Source: Phytopseudomonas seleniipraecipitans | GTDB lineage: Bacteria; Pseudomonadota; Gammaproteobacteria; Pseudomonadales; Pseudomonadaceae | Length of the DNA stretch: 64,000 bases | Reading direction: 5' to 3' | Assembly (NCBI RefSeq): GCF_900102335.1 | Contig: NZ_FNBM01000008.1 | Location: 78,984-142,983 of the forward strand | Shown here: piece by piece, positions 8,492 to 17,209 of the stretch | Layout: each line of letters starts with the position of its first letter | Numbering within the stretch: the stretch's first letter is position 1 | Translations under genes and position numbers: made by a program | The notes under the pieces: generated by a model | Database searches by the model: none | What the model was told of the DNA's origin: nothing | The model's input: the letters and a program-made list of their open reading frames with translations, nothing else

Positions 8492-8604
8492 ATTGCTGGA
8501 GCGCCTTTAAAACCATATGAGAGGCAACCAACCGGCGGATGCTGATTCACAAATTCGCCAACCCCGCTATTATCGCGCGCCGCCCACCACGCGAACCCTG
8601 CAGA

Positions 8605-8997
8605 ATGAAAACCAACCTGATCGCCGCTGCTGAAATAGACCGCCTCGACACCTGGGCGAGATATAACAGCGACATGTGCCACAGCTGCATTTCCAGCTGC
8701 TGCCAGCTACCGGTCGAGGTGCGCGTCGCCGACCTGATCCGTATCGGCGTGGTCGATGAGTTCGAGCGTGGCGACCCGCCGAAGAACATCGCCAAGCGCC
8801 TGCAAAAGGATGGCCTGGTGGAACGCTTCAACCAGAAGTCGGGGATTTTCACCCTGACGCGCATGAGCAACAACGACTGCTATTATCTGGATCGCAAGAC
8901 GCGGCTGTGCACCATCTACGAGCGCCGCCCGGACACCTGCCGCAATCACCCGAAGATCGGCCCGCGCCCTGGCTACTGCGCCTGGCGCCCCAAGTGA
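8605..8997 (+). CDS. YkgJ family cysteine-cluster protein
   Basis: A 130-residue protein of the YkgJ/UPF0153 (PF03692) family, whose members carry a conserved cysteine cluster thought to bind zinc or iron-sulfur. The Cys pattern is DMCHSCISSCC (about residues 24-32), then DCYYLD, LCTIYERRPDTCRNHP and GYCAW. The start at 8605 (MKTNLIAAAEIDRLDTW) is the first ATG consistent with family length; the frame stays open to 8539. It is a single gene upstream of the beta-lactamase-like pair. Biochemical function is not known. Confidence 0.87.
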   Translation: MKTNLIAAAEIDRLDTWARYNSDMCHSCISSCCQLPVEVRVADLIRIGVVDEFERGDPPKNIAKRLQKDGLVERFNQKSGIFTLTRMSNNDCYYLDRKTRLCTIYERRPDTCRNHPKIGPRPGYCAWRPK

Positions 8998-9111
8998 CAG
9001 ACGCAGCCGTAATTTCCGGTTACCGGCTGCCCCGAAACAGATTGAACACCCCTTCGCACCCGCGCCTCGAATCCTCCACACCCGGCACGCAACGCCACCC
9101 GGAGGATCCGC

Positions 9112-10182
9112 ATGTTTCACCGCTCACTCGTACGCCCGCTAATCATCGCCCTTGCCCTGCTCAGCGCCGCCGCCCAGGCAGACGCCACGCGGCCAGGCTG
9201 GCAGGAGCCGCTGCTCGCACGGCTGCAGAACATCGCCGCCAAACAGGACGGCGAACTGGGCGTATACGTGAAGGACTTGCACAGCAATCTGGCAGTCACC
9301 CTGCATGCCGAGGAGCTCTGGTACATGGCCTCGGGCATCAAGGTGCCGGTGGCCATTACCGTGTTGCGCGGCGTTGAGCGTGGCGACTGGAACCTCGACA
9401 CCCGCCTGACCCTGGCCGCCGACGACTTTGTCGACGGTGCGGGCAGTACCAACCAGTACGGGCCGGGGGCGCAGGTGAGCGTACGCGCACTGCTCGAGCA
9501 GATGATCATTTATAGCGACAACACCGCCACCGACCGACTCATTCGTCTGGTCGGCATCGACGCGGTCAACGAGCTGGTGGGCGAACTGGTGCCGGAAGGC
9601 TTCGAGCCGATTACCTCATTGGCCGATGTACGTCGGCATATCTATCGGCACCTGCACCCGGCCGCCGAGCAGCTCGGCGGGCGTGACCTGATCCGCCTGC
9701 GCCAGGCCCGCCAGGACAACGAGCGCCTCGACAAGCTGGCCTCGCTGCTCCACGTGCCGCGCGCGCAACTCGCCCCGATCAGCCTGAATACCGCCTATAC
9801 GCGCTACTACAGCAGCAACCTGAACGCAGCACGGCTGACCGCATTCGGCAAATTACTGGAACGCCTGGCGTACGGCGAAGCCCTCGGCGCCGAGCAGACG
9901 GATTACCTGCTCGGTGTAATGAGCCGCGTGAAGACTGGCAGCAAACGCATCATTGCCGGCCTGCCCAAGGATGCACGCTACGCCCACAAGACCGGCACCC
10001 AGCGCGCGCGCATCTGCGACTCAGGGCTGATCGAAACGTCGCTTCGCGGCACGGCTGAACCGGTACTGGTGGTCGCCTGCGTACGCGGCGAACTGTCGCT
10101 GGCCAAGGCCGAGCGCACCCTGCGCCAGGTCGGCGAGGCACTGAACGAGTCCGGTGTACTGCAGCGCGAAGCGCTTAACTGA
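9112..10182 (+). CDS. Class A beta-lactamase-fold serine hydrolase, copy 1
   Basis: A 356-residue exported protein of the beta-lactamase2 (PF13354) group. The signal peptide is MFHRSLVRPLIIALALLSAAAQA. The three diagnostic motifs are in order: S-x-x-K as SGIK in WYMASGIKVPVAI (about residue 79), SDN in YSDNTATDRLI (about residue 141), and KTG in AHKTGTQRARIC (about residue 293). A long charged helical segment (roughly 175-230) separates SDN from KTG, and I cannot find a clear ExxLN omega-loop glutamate, so deacylation of beta-lactams is uncertain. A transpeptidase- or esterase-like role is possible. A second copy follows after 10 bases. Confidence 0.85.
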   Translation: MFHRSLVRPLIIALALLSAAAQADATRPGWQEPLLARLQNIAAKQDGELGVYVKDLHSNLAVTLHAEELWYMASGIKVPVAITVLRGVERGDWNLDTRLTLAADDFVDGAGSTNQYGPGAQVSVRALLEQMIIYSDNTATDRLIRLVGIDAVNELVGELVPEGFEPITSLADVRRHIYRHLHPAAEQLGGRDLIRLRQARQDNERLDKLASLLHVPRAQLAPISLNTAYTRYYSSNLNAARLTAFGKLLERLAYGEALGAEQTDYLLGVMSRVKTGSKRIIAGLPKDARYAHKTGTQRARICDSGLIETSLRGTAEPVLVVACVRGELSLAKAERTLRQVGEALNESGVLQREALN

Positions 10183-10192
10183 GGAGTTGCCC

Positions 10193-11254
10193 ATGAAGCT
10201 GATGCTGGCTGGTACCGTCCTACTTGGCTGCGTTGCGCTCTCCCTGTGGCTGTGGGCCTCGCCCCAACGCGACGCGCGTTTCGATGCCCTGAAGGAGCGC
10301 CTGCACGAGCTCGACGAAGCCTCGCCAGGCCAGCTGGGGGTCTACCTGCTGCGCCCAGCCGATGGCAGCGAAATGAACTACAACGCGGATCGTACCTGGT
10401 ACCTGGCCTCAGCAACCAAAGCAGCGATCGCCATCGCCGTGTTGCAGGAAGTCGACGATGGAAAGCTGCAGATCGATCAGCAGGTCGCCCTCGAAGAAAC
10501 CGACCGTGTGGACGGCTCCGGTGGCCTGGTGTGGGAAGAAACCGGCGCCCGTTACAGCATCGCCGAGCTGATCCGGGAAATGCTTCAGGAGAGCGACAAC
10601 ACCGCTGCCGACATGCTCATTCGTGTGGCCGGTGAAGAGCAGATCAACGCACGCATCACCGCGGCCGCCGGCAGCGATTTCGGCCAGGTGACGACCTTGC
10701 TGAAGGTACGCCACGAACTCTATCGCCAACTGCACCCGGATGCCGACCAGCTGGAGAACCGCCAGATCGTTGAGATCGCCGCAGCGCCGCTTGGTCCGCA
10801 GCGCGTCGAAGCGGTGGCCAATTCGCTCGAGCTGAAAACCGATCAGCTTGAGATCAGCGACCTCGACGAGGCCTACAGACGCTATTACCAGACCGGCCTG
10901 AACAGCGCGACGCTGGTCGCCTACGGGCAGCTGCTGGGCAAACTGGCGAGCGGCGAGCTGCTGTCACCTGAGAGCACCGAATTGCTCTACGGCATCATGG
11001 GCCTCGACAAATATGAGGCCTATCGCCTGGAAGCCGGCCTGGACAAGGCGCTGCCCTTCATTCAGAAAACCGGTACCCAACAGTACCGTGCCTGTCATGT
11101 AGGCGTGGCCAATCCGCAGGATGACAACGCCTTGGTAATCGTCGCCTGCGCGGCCGAACTCGACGAGAACGACGAAGCCGGCAAGCTGTTCGAACAGGTT
11201 GGCGAAGCGGTTCAGGAGTTGGTGCTGAACACAGGCAGGGCCGAAGCTGCGTAA
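10193..11254 (+). CDS. Class A beta-lactamase-fold serine hydrolase, copy 2
   Basis: A 353-residue paralogue of the preceding gene, starting at 10193 (MKLMLAGTVLLGCVALS) with GAGGAG upstream. Motifs are S-A-T-K in WYLASATKAAIAI, SDN in ESDNTAADMLI, and KTG in FIQKTGTQQYRAC. The same extended segment (VRHELYRQLHPDADQL...) is present between SDN and KTG, so the insertion predates the duplication. The N-terminus is a single hydrophobic segment that may be a signal anchor or, given LLGC, a lipobox at residues 10-13. Co-transcribed with copy 1 and followed by a strong terminator. As with copy 1, true beta-lactamase activity is not shown by sequence. Confidence 0.85.
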   Translation: MKLMLAGTVLLGCVALSLWLWASPQRDARFDALKERLHELDEASPGQLGVYLLRPADGSEMNYNADRTWYLASATKAAIAIAVLQEVDDGKLQIDQQVALEETDRVDGSGGLVWEETGARYSIAELIREMLQESDNTAADMLIRVAGEEQINARITAAAGSDFGQVTTLLKVRHELYRQLHPDADQLENRQIVEIAAAPLGPQRVEAVANSLELKTDQLEISDLDEAYRRYYQTGLNSATLVAYGQLLGKLASGELLSPESTELLYGIMGLDKYEAYRLEAGLDKALPFIQKTGTQQYRACHVGVANPQDDNALVIVACAAELDENDEAGKLFEQVGEAVQELVLNTGRAEAA

Positions 11255-11266
11255 CACGCACCCAAT

Positions 11267-11303
11267 AAAAAGCCCCCGCAGGCTCACGCCTGCGGGGGCT
11301 TTT
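11267..11303. terminator. Bidirectional intrinsic terminator
   Basis: AGCCCCCGCAGGC (11271-11283) and GCCTGCGGGGGCT (11288-11300) form a 13-bp perfect stem with a TCAC loop, with A-tract before and T-tract after. It serves the beta-lactamase-like pair on the plus strand and typA on the minus strand. Confidence 0.95.
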
Positions 11304-11322
11304 CTAGTCAGCTAGAACTGGA

Positions 11323-13143
11323 TCAGTTCTTGGCTTTCTTGGCAGCGCGGGTACGCTCGCCTTCGTCGAGGATCTTCTTGCGAAGACGGATCGACTTCGG
11401 GGTCACTTCGCACAGCTCGTCGTCCTGGATGAATTCCAGCGCCTGCTCCAGAGTGAAGCGAACTGGCGGAACCAGGGCGATGGTTTCGTCTTTACCCGAA
11501 GCACGCATGTTATCGAGCTTCTTGCCTTTGGTTGGGTTGACGCCCAGGTCGTTGTCGCGGCTGTTCAGACCGATAACCTGACCGTTGTAGATTTCCTGGC
11601 CGTGCTCGACAAACAGCTTGCCGCGCGCCTGCAGGGTTTCCAGGGAGTAGGTCAGTGCCTTGCCGGTATCGATCGATACCAGTACGCCATTCTGACGGCC
11701 GGACATGTGGCCGGACTTCATGGTGTCGTAACGGTCGAAGATGGAGGTCAGGATGCCTGCACCGTTGGTCAGGGTCAGGAACTGGTTACGGAAACCGATC
11801 AGACCACGAGCCGGGATGTTGTATTCCAGGCGTACACGGCCCTTGCCATCCGGGACCATGTTGCTCAGGTCGCCCTTACGCAGACCCATCTCTTCCATGA
11901 CCTTGCCCTGCGCTTCTTCAGGGATGTCGATGGTGACGTTCTCGTACGGTTCCTGCTTGACGCCGCCCACTTCACGAATGATCACTTCCGGACGGCCAAC
12001 GCCCATTTCGAAGCCTTCGCGACGCATGTTTTCGATCAGTACCGACAGGTGCAGTTCACCACGGCCGGAGACCTTGAACTTGTCAGCCGAGTCGCCTTCT
12101 TCAACGCGCAGGGCCACGTTGTACAGCAGCTCCTTGTCCAGACGCTCCTTGATGTTACGGCTGGTGACGAACTTGCCTTCTTTACCGCAGAACGGCGAAT
12201 CGTTGACCTGGAAGGTCATGGATACGGTCGGCTCGTCGACGGTCAGCGGCTTCATCGCTTCGACATTGTTGATGTCGCACAGGGTGTCGGAGATGAACAG
12301 CTGGTCCATACCGCTGACACACACGATGTCGCCGGCGAACGCTTCTTCAACGTCGATGCGGTGCAGGCCATGGTGACCCATCAGCTTGAGGATACGACCG
12401 TTACGCTTCTTGCCGTCGGCACCGATAGCCACAACCGGGGTGTTCGGCTTGACGCTACCACGGGCAATACGGCCGACGCCGATAATGCCGAGGAAGCTGT
12501 TGTAGTCCAGTGCCGAGATTTGCATCTGGAACGGACCGTCACGGTCAACAGCCGGAGCCGGGACGTTGTCGACGATCGACTGGTACAGCGGGGTCATGTC
12601 TTCGGCCATTTCAGTGTGGTCGAGACCGGCGATGCCGTTCAGGGCCGAGGCGTAGACGACTTTGAAGTCCAGCTGTTCTTCGGTGGCACCGAGGTTGTCG
12701 AACAGGTCGAAGATCTGGTCCAGAACCCAGTCAGGACGCGCGCCCGGACGGTCGACCTTGTTGATCACCACGATCGGACGCAGGCCGGCTTCGAAGGCCT
12801 TCTTGGTCACGAAGCGGGTTTGCGGCATCGGGCCGTCCTGAGCGTCGACCAGCAGCAGCACAGAGTCGACCATCGACATCACGCGTTCTACTTCACCGCC
12901 GAAGTCGGCGTGGCCGGGGGTATCGACGATGTTGATGTGGTAGCCGTTCCAGTTGATCGCGGTGTTCTTCGCGAGAATGGTAATGCCACGCTCTTTTTCC
13001 TGGTCGTTGCTGTCCATCACGCGCTCGTCGTTGAGCTCGCCGCGCTCCAGGGTGCCGGACTGGCGCAGGAGCTTGTCGACCAGGGTGGTTTTGCCATGGT
13101 CAACGTGGGCAATGATGGCGATGTTGCGTAGATTCTCGATCAC
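11323..13143 (-). CDS. typA: Ribosome-associated GTPase TypA/BipA
   Basis: A 606-residue translational GTPase of the EF-G family that binds 70S ribosomes and aids 50S assembly and stress adaptation. The G domain has G1 AHVDHGKTTL (about residues 12-21), G2 RGITI, G3 DTPGHADFGGEV and G4 NKVDRPGA. Beta-barrel domain II, then domains III and V and the BipA-specific C-terminal domain (MRASGKDETIALVPPVRFTLEQALEFIQDDELCEVTPKSIRLRKK, quoted only in parts) complete the protein. Length and end are typical. It stands alone between thiI and the terminator at 11267. Confidence 0.97.
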   Translation of the reverse strand: MIENLRNIAIIAHVDHGKTTLVDKLLRQSGTLERGELNDERVMDSNDQEKERGITILAKNTAINWNGYHINIVDTPGHADFGGEVERVMSMVDSVLLLVDAQDGPMPQTRFVTKKAFEAGLRPIVVINKVDRPGARPDWVLDQIFDLFDNLGATEEQLDFKVVYASALNGIAGLDHTEMAEDMTPLYQSIVDNVPAPAVDRDGPFQMQISALDYNSFLGIIGVGRIARGSVKPNTPVVAIGADGKKRNGRILKLMGHHGLHRIDVEEAFAGDIVCVSGMDQLFISDTLCDINNVEAMKPLTVDEPTVSMTFQVNDSPFCGKEGKFVTSRNIKERLDKELLYNVALRVEEGDSADKFKVSGRGELHLSVLIENMRREGFEMGVGRPEVIIREVGGVKQEPYENVTIDIPEEAQGKVMEEMGLRKGDLSNMVPDGKGRVRLEYNIPARGLIGFRNQFLTLTNGAGILTSIFDRYDTMKSGHMSGRQNGVLVSIDTGKALTYSLETLQARGKLFVEHGQEIYNGQVIGLNSRDNDLGVNPTKGKKLDNMRASGKDETIALVPPVRFTLEQALEFIQDDELCEVTPKSIRLRKKILDEGERTRAAKKAKN

Positions 13144-13315
13144 AGTAGTGGTCTCGTAGGTTGGGTCGGGCTACCCAGCAGTTGCATTCAGCGGCCCAAC
13201 GCGAAAAATCGGGATAAGGATAAAGGCAGTACGTTAACGATGTGTGGCGACAATGCCGCCGCGAATCGGGTCGGGAGGTCGGTGGCGGATACTGCCGCCA
13301 TTCAGCCCAGGCGTT

Positions 13316-14770
13316 TTATGCCGGACGATAAACGCGCACATTGGCATGTCCCTCGCTCAGCAGGTGATGAGCATGCAAGCGGCTCATCACGCCCTTGTCG
13401 CAGTAAAGAAGGTACTGGCGGGTCGCATCCAGCTCTTTGAAACGATTGTTCAGTGCGTAAAACGGCATGGCCTGCACCTCGATGCCATCGAGTTGCAGCG
13501 GCTCGTCGTCGACCAGATCCGGGTGACGGATATCGATCACCACGTGGCTGGGCAATGCCTCTCTGAGCTCCTCGACCTGCACATCCTGGCCCAACTCCTC
13601 GATCACCCGATCGATGGGCAACAGCCGCGCCCGCTCCAGCGCTCGCTCGAGCACCGCCATGTCGAATTGCTTCTCTTCATAGACGACGCGATCAGGCTTG
13701 GCCTTGGTGGTCGGGTTTACCGAAATCACACCACAGTATTCCGGCATATGCCGGGCGAATGCCGCGGTACCGATGGCCTCGGCGGTATCAATGATGTCCT
13801 GCTTGTGGCTGGCGATCAGCGGGCGCAGCACCAGTTTGTCGGTAACTGAATCGATGACCGACAGGTTCGGCAGAGTCTGGCTCGACACCTGGCTGATCGC
13901 TTCACCGGTCACCAGCGCATCGATCTGCAAGCGCTCGGCCAACTGACTGGCAACGCGCAGCATCATACGCTTCAGGGTCACGCCCATGTAGCTGTTGTCG
14001 ACCTTGCCGAGAATCTCGCCGAGTACTTCCTCGAACGGCACGCTGATGAACAGCACGCGCTGCGAGCGCCCGTACTTCTGCCACAGGTAGTGGGCGACTT
14101 CCATCACGCCCAGCTCGTGGGCACGACCACCGAGATTGAAGAAGCAGAAATGGGTCATCAGGCCGCGGCGCATGATCTGGTAGGCGGCGACGGTGGAATC
14201 GAAGCCGCCGCTCATCAATACCAGGGTCTGCTCCAGCGAACCCAGTGGATAGCCGCCCAGGCCCGGATGCTGGTGATGAATGACGAACAGCCGATCATGG
14301 CGGATTTCGATGCGCACTTCGATTTCCGGCTTCTTCAGATCGATGCCCGCGGCGCCGCACTGCTGGCGCAACTGGCTACCCACATAACGTTCGACATCTA
14401 TAGAAGAGAACGTGTGCCGGCCGCCACGCTTGCAGCGCACCGAAAACACTTTGCCTGGCAGCAGATCAGCATAATGACGCTTGCACTTTTCGACGATGTC
14501 GTCGAAATCACCCAGCGGGTATTCGTCGATCTGCAGGAAATGCACGATGCCCGGCACACAGCTCAGGCGCTCGACGATTTCCTGCAGAACCTTGGCCTCG
14601 GTGACCTCGGTTTTCACTTCCAGATTGTCCCACACACCAGTCACCTGCAGCTGCGGATCGAGATCACGCGTGACTGCACGGATGTTCTTGGCCAACTGCC
14701 GGATGAAGTTCTTACGAACCGGCGGGCTCTTGATGGTGATTTCTGGAAAGACTTTGACGATCAGTTTCAT
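13316..14770 (-). CDS. thiI: tRNA 4-thiouridine synthase / thiamine sulfurtransferase ThiI
   Basis: A 484-residue cytoplasmic enzyme that adenylates U8 of tRNA and inserts sulfur, and also passes sulfur to ThiS. Domains in order: ferredoxin-like and THUMP (about 1-165), PP-loop ATPase with LMSGGFDSTVAAY (about 180-195), and a C-terminal rhodanese domain (about 400-484) whose catalytic Cys is in LLYCDKGVMSR. The presence of the rhodanese extension matches the long proteobacterial form. It is divergent from glnA, with about 330 bp of regulatory DNA between them. Confidence 0.97.
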   Translation of the reverse strand: MKLIVKVFPEITIKSPPVRKNFIRQLAKNIRAVTRDLDPQLQVTGVWDNLEVKTEVTEAKVLQEIVERLSCVPGIVHFLQIDEYPLGDFDDIVEKCKRHYADLLPGKVFSVRCKRGGRHTFSSIDVERYVGSQLRQQCGAAGIDLKKPEIEVRIEIRHDRLFVIHHQHPGLGGYPLGSLEQTLVLMSGGFDSTVAAYQIMRRGLMTHFCFFNLGGRAHELGVMEVAHYLWQKYGRSQRVLFISVPFEEVLGEILGKVDNSYMGVTLKRMMLRVASQLAERLQIDALVTGEAISQVSSQTLPNLSVIDSVTDKLVLRPLIASHKQDIIDTAEAIGTAAFARHMPEYCGVISVNPTTKAKPDRVVYEEKQFDMAVLERALERARLLPIDRVIEELGQDVQVEELREALPSHVVIDIRHPDLVDDEPLQLDGIEVQAMPFYALNNRFKELDATRQYLLYCDKGVMSRLHAHHLLSEGHANVRVYRPA

Positions 14771-14869
14771 GGGAGCAAATATCGGGCACCAGGGCCTGAA
14801 AAACAGGGGCGCGGATTATAGCGGAAATTGCTCAAGCTTTGATCAAAAATCCGCAAACAATCCGTCATC

Positions 14870-14915
14870 GCACCAAAACAGCGCACCATCTCGCCATATC
14901 GCACCATTAGGGAGC
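14870..14915 (+). promoter_or_regulatory. Two imperfect NtrC-type sites upstream of glnA
   Basis: GCACCAAAACAGCGC (14870-14884) and GCACCATTAGGGAGC (14901-14915) match the NtrC dyad GCACC-N5-GGTGC in the left half and approximately in the right half. They lie 75-120 bp upstream of the -24 element, a usual distance for an enhancer. Assignment is by pattern. Confidence 0.6.
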
Positions 14916-14989
14916 CCAATCGCCCCGTATCGATGCGAAGATACCCACGCCAGCGCTGGTTTTCAGGGCATAAGTCCATCTCGGGGCAC

Positions 14990-15005
14990 TGGCATGCAAA
15001 TTGCT
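14990..15005 (+). promoter_or_regulatory. Sigma-54 promoter of glnA
   Basis: TGGCATGCAAATTGCT fits the -24/-12 consensus TGGCACG-N4-TTGCW with a single mismatch. It lies about 95 bp before the glnA ATG, giving a leader of about 80 bases, and has NtrC-like sites upstream, as expected for nitrogen-regulated glnA. Confidence 0.88.
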
Positions 15006-15099
15006 CCCTTGTGAGGCAGGGTGTCCTGGCAGACCATCATGCCCGGCGTCACGAACTCAAGAAGGGTTAATAGAAGACCCTATCCACCTGGAGGACAAC

Positions 15100-16506
15100 A
15101 TGTCTAAGGCTGTTCAACTGATCAAAGAACACGACGTGAAGTGGGTTGACCTGCGCTTCACCGACACCAAGGGCAAGCAGCACCACGTGACCATGCCGGC
15201 CCGTGATGCCCTGGACGACGAATTCTTCGAAGTCGGCAAGATGTTCGACGGCTCCTCCATCCATGGCTGGAAGGGCATCGAAGCCTCCGACATGATCCTC
15301 CTGCCGGACGACAGCACCGCTGTTCTCGACCCGTTCACCGAAGAGCCGACGCTGATCTTGGTGTGCGACATCATCGAGCCGAGCACCATGCAGGGCTACG
15401 ATCGTGACCCGCGCTCCATCGCTCGTCGCGCCGAGGAATACCTGAAGACCACCGGTATCGGTGACACCGTCTTCGTTGGCCCGGAGCCTGAGTTCTTCAT
15501 CTTCGACGAAGTGAAATTCAAGTCCGACATCTCCGGTTCCATGTTCAAGATCTACTCCGAACAAGGTTCCTGGATGACCGACCAGGACGTTGAAGGCGGC
15601 AACAAGGGCCACCGCCCTGCCGTCAAAGGCGGCTACTTCCCGGTTCCGCCGTGCGACCATGACCACGAAATCCGTACTGCCATGTGTAATGCCATGGAAG
15701 AAATGGGCCTGGTCATTGAAGTTCACCACCACGAAGTGGCGACTGCCGGCCAGAACGAAATCGGCGTGAAGTTCAACACCCTGGTAGCCAAGGCTGACGA
15801 AACTCAGACCCTGAAGTACTGCGTGCACAACGTGGCCGATGCCTACGGCAAAACCGCCACCTTCATGCCGAAGCCGCTGTATGGCGACAACGGTTCGGGC
15901 ATGCACGTGCACATCTCGGTGTCCAAAGACGGCAAGAACACCTTCGCTGGTGAAGGCTATGCCGGCCTGTCGGAAACCGCTCTGTACTTCATCGGCGGCA
16001 TCATCAAGCACGGTAAGGCCCTGAACGGCTTCACCAACCCGTCGACCAACTCCTACAAGCGTCTGGTTCCAGGCTTCGAAGCGCCGGTCATGCTGGCCTA
16101 CTCGGCTCGCAACCGTTCCGCGTCGATCCGTATCCCGTACGTGTCCAGCCCGAAAGCGCGCCGCATCGAAGCTCGCTTCCCGGATCCGGCTGCCAACCCA
16201 TACCTGGCTTTCGCAGCACTGCTAATGGCCGGCCTGGACGGTATCCAGAACAAGATCCACCCTGGCGATGCAGCGGACAAGAACCTGTACGACCTGCCGC
16301 CGGAAGAAGGCAAGCTGATCCCGCAGGTATGCGGCAGCCTGAAAGAAGCCCTGGAAGAGCTGGACAAGGGCCGCGCGTTCCTGACCAAGGGCGGCGTGTT
16401 CTCCGACGACTTCATCGATGCCTACATCGAGCTGAAATCGGAAGAAGAAATCAAAGTGCGCACCTTTGTGCACCCGCTGGAATACGACCTGTACTACAGC
16501 GTCTAA
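15100..16506 (+). CDS. glnA: Glutamine synthetase type I
   Basis: A 468-residue dodecameric enzyme that condenses ammonia and glutamate to glutamine at the expense of ATP. The start at 15100 (MSKAVQLIKEHDVKWVD) has GGAGG 7 bases upstream; the frame opens earlier at 15001 but that part lies in the leader. Signatures: FDGSSIHGW near the N-terminus, the ATP-binding KPLYGDNGSGMHVH (about 257-270), the glutamate-binding region with NRSASIRIP, and the adenylylation site NLYDLPPEE near Tyr 397, meaning GlnE can regulate activity. A sigma-54 promoter and NtrC-like sites lie upstream, and ntrBC lies downstream on the same strand. Confidence 0.98.
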   Translation: MSKAVQLIKEHDVKWVDLRFTDTKGKQHHVTMPARDALDDEFFEVGKMFDGSSIHGWKGIEASDMILLPDDSTAVLDPFTEEPTLILVCDIIEPSTMQGYDRDPRSIARRAEEYLKTTGIGDTVFVGPEPEFFIFDEVKFKSDISGSMFKIYSEQGSWMTDQDVEGGNKGHRPAVKGGYFPVPPCDHDHEIRTAMCNAMEEMGLVIEVHHHEVATAGQNEIGVKFNTLVAKADETQTLKYCVHNVADAYGKTATFMPKPLYGDNGSGMHVHISVSKDGKNTFAGEGYAGLSETALYFIGGIIKHGKALNGFTNPSTNSYKRLVPGFEAPVMLAYSARNRSASIRIPYVSSPKARRIEARFPDPAANPYLAFAALLMAGLDGIQNKIHPGDAADKNLYDLPPEEGKLIPQVCGSLKEALEELDKGRAFLTKGGVFSDDFIDAYIELKSEEEIKVRTFVHPLEYDLYYSV

Positions 16507-16535
16507 GCCAGCCTCGCTGCGCCTAGCAGTGCGAC

Positions 16536-16567
16536 AAAACCTCCCCGGTTCGCCGGGGAGGTTTTTT
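16536..16567 (+). terminator. glnA intrinsic terminator
   Basis: AAAACCTCCCCGG, loop TTCG, CCGGGGAGGTTTT followed by further T: a near-perfect GC-rich stem with a stable tetraloop 30 bp after glnA. It separates glnA from the DUF4124 genes. Confidence 0.95.
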
Positions 16568-16676
16568 TATGCGCCATGATTTTTCGGAGCGAGTGCAAAT
16601 CCTCGACGCAGCATGCTTGCCAGCGCGTCGCGGCAGTGCAAGGCTATCGCCATCACCTGGACAGGAGGCCGGCCCA

Positions 16677-17204
16677 ATGCGCCGTACGCTCGCGTGCTTG
16701 CTGCTGATACTGGCTCTGCCGGTCAGCGCACAGATCTACAAGTACACCGACGCCAATGGCAACACGGTGTTCACCAATCAGCCCCCGGAAGGTACCAAGG
16801 CCGAGAGTGTCGAGCTGAAGCCGATCAACACCACGACGCCAGCGGCAACACCGGCGCCCTCCGCAGAACCGCGATTAAGCGAGATGCCCCAGAACCCCTA
16901 TCAGGTGCTCGAACTGCGCGACCTCCCCAGCGAAGAAGCGCTACGCGCCAACAATGGCACCTTCTCGGTGGGCGTCAGCATCGAACCACGCCTGGGGCCG
17001 GGCCATAACCTGCAGCTGATACTGGATGGCAAACTCTACGGTTCGGCCAGCAACGTGCCGCGCCTGCAACTCAACGAAGTCGACCGTGGCGAGCACAGCC
17101 TGGCGGTCGCTGTCGTGCAGGGTGAGCAGATTATCCAGCAAAGCGACACACGCACCTTTACAGTGCAACGGGTGAGCACCAACAGCCCGGCCCGAGGTAA
17201 CTGA
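16677..17204 (+). CDS. DUF4124 domain exported protein, copy 1
   Basis: A 175-residue exported protein. The start at 16677 (MRRTLACLLLILALPVSAQ) has AGGAGG 9 bases upstream and gives a good signal peptide cleaved after VSA. The DUF4124 motif follows directly: IYKYTDANGNTVFTNQPPEGT (shown here in part). A proline-rich linker (about 60-80) leads to a beta-rich C-terminal half (FSVGVSIEPRLGPGHNLQLILDGKLYG) of Ig-like appearance. It is followed after five bases by a paralogue with the same architecture. Pseudomonads carry this pair between glnA and ntrB. Function unknown; a periplasmic location is likely. Confidence 0.85.
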   Translation: MRRTLACLLLILALPVSAQIYKYTDANGNTVFTNQPPEGTKAESVELKPINTTTPAATPAPSAEPRLSEMPQNPYQVLELRDLPSEEALRANNGTFSVGVSIEPRLGPGHNLQLILDGKLYGSASNVPRLQLNEVDRGEHSLAVAVVQGEQIIQQSDTRTFTVQRVSTNSPARGN

Positions 17205-17209
17205 ACACG

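Noticed and set aside
9112..11254. Calling the two hydrolases antibiotic-resistance beta-lactamases
   Set aside because: The Ser, SDN and KTG motifs are present but the omega-loop glutamate is not clear, and the long insertion is unlike known class A resistance enzymes.
11602..13131. Open frame of 509 codons on the plus strand
   Set aside because: It is the antisense of typA, with no ribosome site and no family resemblance.
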